A DNA stretch of 5,913 bases, taken from RGIG7111 sp036839975. GTDB taxonomy: Bacteria; Bacillota; Clostridia; Peptostreptococcales; Anaerovoracaceae. Below, piece by piece: positions 1 to 5,842 of this stretch. The stretch is taken from contig DAISVU010000037.1 in assembly GCA_036839975.1 (NCBI GenBank), forward strand, positions 1 through 5,913. The letters are read 5' to 3'. The position numbers and the translations under genes are program-made. The notes under the pieces are model-generated. The model worked only from the letters and a program-made list of their open reading frames with translations, searched no databases and was not told where the DNA came from. Every line of letters starts with the position of its first letter. Positions within the stretch are counted from its first letter, which is position 1.

Positions 1-272
1 AGTTGGAAGAAATAACATATAGATCAATGATGGGCGAATATATTGTTTATTATCGTGGAAAAATTGTGGGTGGAATTTATGATGATAGATTTTTAGTGAA
101 GCCTGTTAAATCTGCAATAGCATATATGCCAAATGCAAAGTACGAGTTACCATATGATGGAGCAAAGGAAATGCTGTTGGTAGATGATGTTGACAACAAA
201 GATTTTTTAATTGGCTTATTCAATTCAATGTATGATGAATTACCTGCACCCAAACCAAAGAAAAAGAAATAA
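1..272 (+). CDS. TfoX/Sxy N-terminal-domain protein, 5' truncated by the window edge
   Basis: The frame is open from the first base, and the visible 89-90 residues match the TfoX N-terminal domain: a YRSMMGEYIVYY segment, then GKIVGGIYDDRFLVKP, then PYDGAKEMLLVDDVDN and a lysine-rich tail ending in KPKKKK. Members of this family are normally about 105-115 residues, so roughly 20 N-terminal residues lie upstream; the apparent TTG at position 3 is an internal Leu codon, not a start. In Gammaproteobacteria TfoX/Sxy is a competence regulator, but stand-alone N-domain proteins in Firmicutes have no settled role, so no gene symbol is given. No clear terminator follows the stop. The next promoter begins about 50 bases downstream, so this gene is probably a separate unit and the left flank of the peptide operon. 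Confidence 0.85.
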   Translation, partial: LEEITYRSMMGEYIVYYRGKIVGGIYDDRFLVKPVKSAIAYMPNAKYELPYDGAKEMLLVDDVDNKDFLIGLFNSMYDELPAPKPKKKK

Positions 273-320
273 TCAAATTAACAGCTACAAACTTGACACC
301 CCCCTCCTATTGCGGAGCCG

Positions 321-350
321 TTGACAGAATCAAGAAATCGGTGATACAAT
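321..350 (+). promoter_or_regulatory. Strong sigma-A-type promoter for the peptide operon
   Basis: A perfect -35 box TTGACA (321-326) is followed after 18 bases by TACAAT (345-350), one mismatch from the -10 consensus. The -10 is preceded by TG at 342-343, giving an extended -10 (TGATACAAT). Transcription would start near 357, leaving a leader of about 40 bases before the first peptide gene. A short dyad CTCC(304-307)/GGAG(314-317) sits just upstream of the -35 and could be part of an operator, but it is only 4 bp. A second TTGACA at 293-298 has no matching -10. Confidence 0.75.
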
Positions 351-396
351 AAATTCGTCGTGTCATATGGTAACAAAAAGCATAGGGAGGCAAAGG

Positions 397-477
397 ATGT
401 TCAAAGAACTGAAGGCCATTGTTGTACCAAGCAAAAGTAAGGCTCAAGTCATTGTTATCGGCCAACATATGCAGTGA
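397..477 (+). CDS. Putative RiPP precursor peptide A, with in-frame TGA at a conserved Cys position
   Basis: ATG at 397 follows a strong ribosome site AGGGAGG (384-390) at 6-base spacing. The first 26 codons begin MFKELKAIVVPSK and align without gaps to precursor B downstream (shared MFK, K6, I8, V10, P11, K13, V18, V20, Q23, Q26). Codon 27 is TGA (475-477), where B has Cys27. The frame then continues RTTHKQKDCC, against RTTHKRKDC in B, and stays open to TAA at 631-633. If read through, the product would be up to 78 residues and would overlap B in another frame. Termination at TGA gives a 26-residue peptide with no Cys. B ends right after Cys36, while A has no stop there, which is compatible with decay or with a C-terminal extension. 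Either a functional TGA-recoded peptide or a recently damaged paralog; the peptide-gene call is firmer than its functionality. Confidence 0.55.
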   Translation: MFKELKAIVVPSKSKAQVIVIGQHMQ

Positions 478-538
478 CGTACGACGCACAAGCAAAAAGA
501 TTGTTGTTCGAGGTTAAAAAAGTCAATAGGAGGCAGGT

Positions 539-649
539 ATGTTCAAGCAGGTGAAGAAGATAGAAGTTCCAGAAAAGAAAGAGAACTTAGTTCGCGTTCA
601 TTGCCAAAGATCGCAGTGCAGAACTACTCATAAGAGAAAAGACTGCTAA
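539..649 (+). CDS. Putative RiPP precursor peptide B (36 aa, Cys-containing basic C-terminus)
   Basis: ATG at 539 lies 5 bases after a perfect AGGAGG (528-533). The 36-residue product has a charged leader-like N-terminus (MFKQVKKIEVPEKK) and a strongly basic C-terminal part ending QCRTTHKRKDC, with Cys at 22, 27 and 36, the last being the C-terminal residue. It is a clear paralog of the peptide encoded just upstream, aligned gap-free over residues 1-36. It lies directly before a radical SAM/SPASM enzyme and a methyltransferase, the usual place for a RiPP precursor. Likely substrate of both enzymes; the three Cys are candidate sites for thioether or other sulfur-based crosslinks, which is inference. 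I do not recognise a named precursor family. It is too short for standard gene finders and may be missing from automated annotation. Confidence 0.75.
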   Translation: MFKQVKKIEVPEKKENLVRVHCQRSQCRTTHKRKDC

Positions 650-670
650 TCAGTGAGAAACTTGAGTTGT

Positions 671-700
671 AAGTCCCAGGACATGTTCCCGGGGCTTTTT
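671..700 (+). terminator. Intrinsic terminator or attenuator between peptide genes and modification enzymes
   Basis: AAGTCCC (671-677) pairs with GGGGCTT (691-697), seven pairs including one T-G. An inner GGA/TCC pairing (679-681 with 687-689) closes a five-base loop. A T-run (696-700) follows at once, the form of a Rho-independent terminator. It stands 22 bases after the stop of precursor B and 19 bases before the preferred maturase start. Partial termination here would keep peptide mRNA in excess of enzyme mRNA, a common arrangement in peptide operons. No other promoter is evident before the maturase, so complete termination is unlikely. Confidence 0.6.
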
Positions 701-718
701 ACAACATGCCGAAAGAAT

Positions 719-2017
719 ATGAGCAGAGAATTTGATGTTAATTCGAGAGTAAACTTTCCTCACGAAACTGTGTGTAGGGAAATAGACGATTACCACATTG
801 TTATAGCACCGGAATATCCCAACTGGATTGTATTTGATGACATGGAGTATGCCATTTTTGAAATACTCTCAGAGAATACAATTATTGATGGACTTAACGA
901 ATACTACGCAGCATTCCCTGGGAATTCAGAGGATGACTGCGTTATTGCGTTTACGAACTTTCTGGCAAAAGTTGAGAATTGCCAGTTCTATGGAGATTCC
1001 ATATCTGAGGAAGAGAAAACGATCGAGTCAATAAATAAGAAAGTGCATATTACACTGACGAACAGCTGTAACATGTGCTGTTCTCACTGCTTTGTGTCTG
1101 CCGGATTGGTGCCAAGAAAAGAGTTAAATGTTGATGAGATTTTGGCTGTGGTAGAGAATATTCGCAAGCTGAACGGAACTACGGATATTGTGGTTTCAGG
1201 CGGTGAGCCTTTGATCCATCGTGAAATCATGCGGCTTCTCCAAGGGATAAAAGACCATAACATTTCGCTGTTTACCAACGGGACTCTGATTAATGATGAC
1301 AATTACAAGACTATAGCTGATTGTTGTCAGGAGGTTCAGATAAGCTTTGAAGGCGTTACGCAGGCGGTGTATGAATCAATCAGGGGGAGCGGAAATTATG
1401 AAAAGGCACTGCATGCCATAGAATTACTGAAGAGAACGGGAATCAAGATAACATTTGCGGTAACTATCCTGCCTTCCACTGTAGAAGATATTCGGGATAA
1501 TCTGATTCCTTTTGTCAATTCAATTGGCTACACCAACCTTGAGATACGTTTGAACGATGATATTGAAATGGCTGGTAATGCCCTGTCGCTTGATTTCACC
1601 GGATTTGATAAGTATGAAGTTGATAAGCTGATGATTTCACTTGTCAGTCAGCTGCAGGATCTCGGTGTTACAAAGGCGGCAAGCAGTGGGAGGAATGTCA
1701 GGTTTAGAAACTGTGGAATCGGCACAAATATTGTGATAGATGCTGATGGCAAGATTTATCCGTGTAACAAGTTCTCATCCTACCACCGAGAACTTCATGA
1801 TAATATGTTAGAGATTTTTCGGGATTTTAATGACCTGAATCGGACAACATCTAATGACTTTATGAACAAATGCAGGAAATGTGAACTGAGATACATCTGC
1901 ACTGGCGGGTGCAGGATAGACTATATGAATCGGCATGGTGATATGCTGGCTGTGGACTGCACTCCGTATTTTAAAGAAAGTCAGTACAGAAAACTTCTGT
2001 TGGACTACTTGGAGTAA
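719..2017 (+). CDS. Radical SAM/SPASM peptide maturase with N-terminal RRE-like region
   Basis: Probable RiPP-modifying radical SAM enzyme of 432 residues. Residues about 25-95 (YHIVIAPEYPNWIVFDD and on) resemble a PqqD/RRE-type leader-binding region. The radical SAM cluster motif is C117-X3-C121-X2-C124 (CNMCCSHC), followed by the GGEP motif at 161-164. The C-terminal SPASM domain, which binds auxiliary Fe-S clusters, shows C332, C349 (DGKIYPC), C385-X2-C388-X5-C394-X3-C398 (CTGGC) and C414. The reaction is a radical modification of the small peptide(s) encoded upstream, for example a thioether, C-C or C-O crosslink; the exact chemistry cannot be read from sequence. The frame is open from a GTG at 653, but that start lacks a ribosome site and its first 22 codons cover the terminator hairpin, so ATG 719 is preferred (only a weak GAAAGA lies upstream). 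The methyltransferase gene follows 6 bases after the stop. Confidence 0.93.
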   Translation: MSREFDVNSRVNFPHETVCREIDDYHIVIAPEYPNWIVFDDMEYAIFEILSENTIIDGLNEYYAAFPGNSEDDCVIAFTNFLAKVENCQFYGDSISEEEKTIESINKKVHITLTNSCNMCCSHCFVSAGLVPRKELNVDEILAVVENIRKLNGTTDIVVSGGEPLIHREIMRLLQGIKDHNISLFTNGTLINDDNYKTIADCCQEVQISFEGVTQAVYESIRGSGNYEKALHAIELLKRTGIKITFAVTILPSTVEDIRDNLIPFVNSIGYTNLEIRLNDDIEMAGNALSLDFTGFDKYEVDKLMISLVSQLQDLGVTKAASSGRNVRFRNCGIGTNIVIDADGKIYPCNKFSSYHRELHDNMLEIFRDFNDLNRTTSNDFMNKCRKCELRYICTGGCRIDYMNRHGDMLAVDCTPYFKESQYRKLLLDYLE

Positions 2018-2023
2018 CGAAAC

Positions 2024-2752
2024 ATGACTACAGAACGATCAAATGAAGCAAGCTATAACAATAGTGCGATAGTAGATTACTACAGTGATTTTGTCAGCAC
2101 CGGGCTTTTTCATTATGAGGAACTGTTGATAGATAAATACTTCGCTTCAGGAGGAAAAACTCTTGATGTGGGGTGTGGAGTCGGGCGAGCTACGATTCCT
2201 CTTTTTGAGAAAGGGTATAAAGTTATCGGGTTAGATTTCGCAGAAAAGATGATTATGGCCGCGAAGTCATTGAATAGAGCAATTGATTATCGTGTTGGGG
2301 ATATTCTTTCAACTAGGTTTGATGATCAGGAATTTGATAATATACTGTTCTCCTTTAATGGCCTCATGCTTCTCGGTACATATGAGGAACGGCTGAAGGC
2401 TGTTAAGGAGACTTGCAGGATATTGAAGCCGGAGGGGAATTTCATCTTTACAACACCATACCTCGATAATAAGACATTGAAGTCCTACTGGCTTGAAAAA
2501 GCATTTTCTCTTGACATAGATGTACAGAATATGACTTGGGATCAGCAACTGGAATTGGGAGATGAGCAGTTGGAGGATTATGGCAGTGATTTTTTCCTTC
2601 ATGTCCCGTTTATTCCAGAGGTGGAAAAAATGCTTGATGAGGCTGGAATGAAAGTTCTTTTTTTAGCACGGAGGTTGGATTATAGCGGAATCGAGGAAAT
2701 GGAAGATGAACTGGATGACAATTATCTATGGGTGGCAGCATGCAAAAAATAA
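2024..2752 (+). CDS. Class I SAM-dependent methyltransferase
   Basis: A 242-residue protein with the Rossmann methyltransferase signature: motif I DVGCGVG (residues 48-54), the acidic end of strand 2 at D71 (VIGLDFAEKM) that binds the SAM ribose, D93 in the GDIL segment, and a FDNILFSFNG motif IV region. It resembles the Methyltransf_11/25 group, whose members methylate small molecules, peptides and proteins, so the substrate is not fixed by sequence. Placed directly after the peptide maturase (GGAG at 2011-2014 serves as ribosome site, 9 bases before ATG) and overlapping the next gene, it is probably a tailoring enzyme acting on the precursor peptide, with N-, O- or S-methylation all possible. 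A role in resistance by target methylation is less likely because no rRNA methyltransferase motifs are seen. No signal peptide or membrane segment is visible, so it is cytosolic. Confidence 0.92.
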   Translation: MTTERSNEASYNNSAIVDYYSDFVSTGLFHYEELLIDKYFASGGKTLDVGCGVGRATIPLFEKGYKVIGLDFAEKMIMAAKSLNRAIDYRVGDILSTRFDDQEFDNILFSFNGLMLLGTYEERLKAVKETCRILKPEGNFIFTTPYLDNKTLKSYWLEKAFSLDIDVQNMTWDQQLELGDEQLEDYGSDFFLHVPFIPEVEKMLDEAGMKVLFLARRLDYSGIEEMEDELDDNYLWVAACKK

Positions 2753-4953
2753 CTTATAAGGGAATCAAAACACACAATTTAAAAAATATTGATGTCGACC
2801 TATACAAGGGAGGAATGACCTGCATCGCCGGTATTAGCGGCAGTGGGAAATCCAGTCTTGCTTTCAGCACCATTGCTGGTATCAGCAAAGCTGAATATGA
2901 CAAGATGACCAATGATAACAGAGTTGATGTCGATTATGATGTGGATTCCTATGATGATGTGATCATGGCAATTCCCTTAAGGCAGCTGAACTTTAACGTG
3001 AATCCACGATCAACTATCATGAGCTATTTTGACCTGCAGAAATTTGTTATCTATGTTGCCGGAAGTCTGACAAGCATTCCGTTAAGCGATTTCAATTACA
3101 ATGGGAATGGCCGATGCAGAGATTGCCAGGGACTTGGGTATAAACTGCAGCCAGACCCTATTAGCATTATTGACTATGAAAAGAAAATATGTGATGTACC
3201 CTTTAGGTGCTGGCAGAAAACTTATATAGATTTCTTCAGACAGTTGCTGATTGCCTATTGCGATGAATGTGGAATAGACAGCGATAAACGCTTCAAGGAT
3301 CTGTCTGATAAACAGAAGCACAAACTCTTATATGACATCGGAAGCAAGAAGCAAACATTCAAATATAAAGCCAGTGGAAGAACCAGATCAAAAACCAGCG
3401 TCTACATGGGTCCCATAGCAGGGATGGATAAGAAATCAGATGATTTATTCTCGCATAATCGTGAGCAGTATTGTGCTCAAAAGAAGTGCGATTGCTGTGG
3501 CGGTAGCAGACTAAGAAGAAAGACCTCAGAAAAGGAACTCAACAAAGGGTTTTCTGTTGGTGATTTATACACAGAAGATTTTGATACTCTCGAAAATGAC
3601 CTGCAGAGTCTCAAGAAAAATGTGAACAAAGCACTCAAGCCAGCAATAGATAACGTTCTGGTTTTTATTGGGGCTTGCAAAAAAGTTGGGCTTGGATATT
3701 TAAGCCTCGCCAGGTCTATATCCTCACTATCTGGAGGTGAACTTCAGAGACTTCGAATTGCACAGCTTATGATTGGGAAAATGCACGATCTCCTAATAAT
3801 TCTGGATGAACCGACCGCATCGTTGTATCCACCTGAGGTTGACTACACCATCGGAATTATCGATGAAATGCGGAAGAAAAATACTCTTCTTGTTGTGGAG
3901 CATAATGAGAAGATTATCGAGAGTGCGGATTATAATATTTTCCTTGGTCATGATGGTGGAAAGAATGGTGGTTACCTGATTAGCCGGGATGAGTATATGA
4001 AGTTGCAGGAAGGCAGACTTAAGTACAGCTTTTTCAAAGGAACGGCCATTGATAGGTGTATGTTGGATTCGGACTATGTGGATTACGCAGGATGCGAATT
4101 GGAAATACCACATTCTTCTATCATGGGGATTACCGGTATGTCCGGATGTGGAAAGACAACCATTCTTCGGGAGATTCTGCCGAAGTACTATGAGGATTAC
4201 CTCTATGTCTCACAGAAGCCTCTAAAAGGCAATTCATTTACCACGGTTGCTACCTATACAAAGCTACTTGATGAGATAAGAACCTATTTTGCCAAGGCTC
4301 TGGAAAAAGACAAAGGTTATTTTTCACAGCGAGGAAAAGGTGCTTGTGAAAAATGCGGTGGCTCCGGAGGTATCGAAATTGGAGGCTTTTATGAGGAAAA
4401 ATTATTTGACACCTGCGATAAATGTGATGGCACTGGATATCTACAAGAAGTGCTGGAGTGGAAAGTAAATGACCTTAATATTTATGAAATTCAGCAAATG
4501 ACTATCGATGAGTTGATTGCATCCGGAATAAGTATTTCTGCCAAGGCGAATAAAATTCTGGTACTTCTCTCTAATCTGGGGCTTGGATATCTGAAACTCG
4601 GTCAAAAGGTAAAGACGCTGTCCGGTGGTGAAAATCAGAGGATCAAGCTTGCTGAGGCACTGAACGAGAATAAATATGTCTTTATAGGGCTTGATGAGCC
4701 AGCAAAGGGTTTGGGAAAGTGCGAAATCAAAAGATTACTCGGATTGATATATGAACAGATAAGCGAAAATAAGAAGACATTTATTGTAGCCGAACACGAT
4801 CCGATATTTTTGAATTTCTGCTCATACTTTGCAGAACTGAAACAAAAAGGCAAATCTACAATCATTGCATTCCAAGGAAGCAGAGATCACCTTTTTAAAG
4901 ATAAAAAGAACGATATTCGCAACTGGCTCACAGAGGATACAGAAAAAATTTAA
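2740..4953 (+). CDS. UvrA-like twin ABC ATPase lacking the UvrB-binding domain (probable self-resistance or DNA-binding protein)
   Basis: A 737-residue UvrA relative. NBD1 has Walker A GISGSGKSS (31-39), signature LSGGE (330-334), Walker B LLIILDEP (351-358) and switch H388. NBD2 has Walker A GMSGCGKTT (466-474), signature LSGGENQR (627-634), Walker B FIGLDEP (648-654) and AEHDP (684-688). The UvrA zinc module C536-X2-C539-X19-C559-X2-C562 is intact, and CDCCGG (250-255) matches the insertion-domain end of UvrA. After NPRST (88-92) the sequence passes almost directly to the FNYNGNGRCRDCQGLG segment. In UvrA about 130 residues of UvrB-binding domain and the first CxxC of zinc finger 1 lie between, so these are absent. 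Housekeeping UvrA is about 940 residues. Such short forms (UvrA2, DrrC) are linked to drug tolerance. ATG 2740 is chosen over ATG 2728 because UvrA-type proteins begin near the HNLKNID segment; it overlaps the methyltransferase by 13 bases, suggesting translational coupling. Confidence 0.92.
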   Translation: MQKITYKGIKTHNLKNIDVDLYKGGMTCIAGISGSGKSSLAFSTIAGISKAEYDKMTNDNRVDVDYDVDSYDDVIMAIPLRQLNFNVNPRSTIMSYFDLQKFVIYVAGSLTSIPLSDFNYNGNGRCRDCQGLGYKLQPDPISIIDYEKKICDVPFRCWQKTYIDFFRQLLIAYCDECGIDSDKRFKDLSDKQKHKLLYDIGSKKQTFKYKASGRTRSKTSVYMGPIAGMDKKSDDLFSHNREQYCAQKKCDCCGGSRLRRKTSEKELNKGFSVGDLYTEDFDTLENDLQSLKKNVNKALKPAIDNVLVFIGACKKVGLGYLSLARSISSLSGGELQRLRIAQLMIGKMHDLLIILDEPTASLYPPEVDYTIGIIDEMRKKNTLLVVEHNEKIIESADYNIFLGHDGGKNGGYLISRDEYMKLQEGRLKYSFFKGTAIDRCMLDSDYVDYAGCELEIPHSSIMGITGMSGCGKTTILREILPKYYEDYLYVSQKPLKGNSFTTVATYTKLLDEIRTYFAKALEKDKGYFSQRGKGACEKCGGSGGIEIGGFYEEKLFDTCDKCDGTGYLQEVLEWKVNDLNIYEIQQMTIDELIASGISISAKANKILVLLSNLGLGYLKLGQKVKTLSGGENQRIKLAEALNENKYVFIGLDEPAKGLGKCEIKRLLGLIYEQISENKKTFIVAEHDPIFLNFCSYFAELKQKGKSTIIAFQGSRDHLFKDKKNDIRNWLTEDTEKI

Positions 4954-4995
4954 CTCTGGCGAATTCCCAAAAAATATATGATGGAGGTGATGTGA

Positions 4996-5223
4996 ATGGC
5001 TTACTGGTGCGGAAATGGATGTGGTGTAGATATGGAGTATCTTGGAAATGGCGACTGGAAGTGCCCAAAGTGTGGAACGGTGATTGCGTTTGGAGAACCA
5101 GACGATGATGACAGCGAGAGTCTGAGTGTTTATGATGCCGCATTAATCTGGATGTCCAATGGAAAGGACGAGGACTATACATTCGGCTATAGCGAGGAAG
5201 AACTGGAAGAGGCGCTTCGCTGA
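4996..5223 (+). CDS. Small zinc-ribbon protein with acidic C-terminus
   Basis: ATG at 4996 follows an excellent ribosome site GGAGGTGA (4983-4990) at 5-base spacing, 42 bases after the UvrA-like stop, so it is probably cotranscribed. The 75-residue product has C5-X3-C9-X13-C23-X2-C26 (CGNGC and CPKCG), a likely Zn-binding ribbon. A very acidic linker (EPDDDD) and a C-terminal half ending EEELEEALR, predicted helical, follow. I do not recognise a named family. Zinc ribbons of this size often bind nucleic acid or partner proteins. The acidic tail could mimic DNA or bind the basic peptide, which would suit immunity or chaperoning, but this is speculation. It may equally be an unrelated cargo gene. 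The gene ends in TGA, showing that TGA works as a normal stop here. Confidence 0.75.
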   Translation: MAYWCGNGCGVDMEYLGNGDWKCPKCGTVIAFGEPDDDDSESLSVYDAALIWMSNGKDEDYTFGYSEEELEEALR

Positions 5224-5256
5224 CGCACCTGAAATGAAAGAGACCCGGGGCAGAAA

Positions 5257-5433
5257 ATGTACGCAAGAGTAGCGAATCACGACCGCATAAGCTCTATGTT
5301 CAGAGCTGTTAACAGGTATGAATACGACTCCGTTAACGGTTGTGAATATGTTCAAAAAGTTTCACGTTTTAACGATAAGAAATATGCTTGTGTTAAATCC
5401 CTCAAATTAGGGGATGCTGCATGTGGTACTTAG
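5257..5433 (+). CDS. Possible small Cys-containing ORF (58 aa), unknown
   Basis: The frame from ATG 5257 runs 58 codons to TAG. It has coding-like composition and three Cys (29, 45, 56; segments NGCEYVQK, KYACVKS and AACGT). The ribosome site is weak (GGGG about 6 bases upstream). An internal ATG at 5296 begins MFRAVNRYEY, which loosely resembles the MFKQVKKIEV start of precursor B (M, F, K/R, V and E shared in ten positions), but it has no ribosome site and no similarity beyond that. It could be a diverged third peptide gene, a fragment of a larger gene disrupted by the nearby insertion element, or chance. No function is assigned. Confidence 0.3.
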   Translation: MYARVANHDRISSMFRAVNRYEYDSVNGCEYVQKVSRFNDKKYACVKSLKLGDAACGT

Positions 5434-5540
5434 GGCGTACTGATAGCATAAGTTGGTAAGTGTACAAGGAAATTGAAGGGAATTGGTGATGGAGCGGTTG
5501 TATATCACGTGGGAAATACAGTATTCTAGAAAAACCGAAG
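5434..5540. other. Intergenic stretch before the insertion-sequence remnant, no convincing gene
   Basis: About 107 bases between the small ORF and the transposase remnant. A 23-codon frame from ATG 5489 has an AGGG-type site upstream but runs into the transposase 3' end and looks accidental. No convincing terminal inverted repeat of the insertion element or target duplication could be identified by eye, so the element's left boundary is not set. Together with the uncertain ORF at 5257-5433, the whole 5224-5540 interval has no well-supported gene. Confidence 0.4.
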
Positions 5541-5840
5541 TTATGACTGTCCTTCAATGAAAAATTCTTCTATTTCACCCGGAGTGTAGTTGCCAAGTGT
5601 AGAATGAAGTCGTTTCGAGTTGTAACGATTAATGTATTTAAAGCAACATAGACGCAGTTCATCCAAGGTGCGAAAGGATTTACGATTGATACATTCTCGT
5701 TTCATATGTCGAAAGAAACTTTCACAACATGCATTATCATAAGGATAGCCTTTCTTGGAGAAAAATTGAACGGCATTGCATTTCTCAAGCGTTTGGCGAA
5801 AAGCAAAAGCGGTATACTCAGATCCTTGATCTGAATTATG
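5541..5840 (-). pseudogene. IS3-family (IS150-like) transposase, C-terminal fragment
   Basis: The minus strand encodes about 99 residues ending at TAA (5543-5541). They carry the C-terminal half of an IS3-family DDE transposase: SDQGSEYTAFAF with the second catalytic Asp, then KKGYPYDNACCESFFRHMK with the catalytic Glu, then INRYNSKRLHSTLGNYTPGE, the typical end. The N-terminal part and first catalytic Asp are not present in frame: a TGA at 5858-5856 closes the frame a few codons upstream of HNSDQG. The adjoining sequence belongs to a different transposase type in another frame. It is therefore a remnant and not an active element by itself, and it marks the right edge of the peptide island. 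Confidence 0.85.
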
Positions 5841-5842
5841 GC

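Noticed and set aside
307..495. Minus-strand frame of 62 codons across the promoter and peptide A.
   Set aside because: It is antisense to the conserved peptide gene and promoter boxes, and no ribosome site or family resemblance is visible.
482..510. Possible SECIS hairpin after the TGA of peptide A (CGA/TCG, ACAA/TTGT, nine-base loop).
   Set aside because: Only seven pairs broken by a 3x3 internal loop, AT-poor pairing is limited, and the loop starts 14 bases after the TGA. It is too weak to call a feature, though it should be tested by a dedicated search.
653..2017. A reassigned genetic code (TGA as Trp or Cys) to explain the TGA in peptide A.
   Set aside because: TGG is used for Trp throughout, the large genes contain no in-frame TGA, and the zinc-ribbon gene ends in TGA, so the code is standard here.
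2728..2739. Upstream ATG adding Met-Gly-Gly-Ser to the UvrA-like protein.
   Set aside because: The homology begins at ATG 2740 (MQKITYKG then THNLKNID), and neither start has a clearly better ribosome site, so the shorter form fits the family better.
4928..5266. Minus-strand frame of 112 codons across the zinc-ribbon gene.
   Set aside because: It is antisense to a gene with a strong ribosome site and a Cys-rich zinc-ribbon pattern, its product resembles no protein family, and no start signal is seen.
5348..5410. Short frame beginning MFKKFHVL at ATG 5348, resembling the MFK start of the precursors.
   Set aside because: No ribosome site, no further similarity to peptides A or B, and it overlaps the 5257-5433 frame. 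The MFK match is probably chance.
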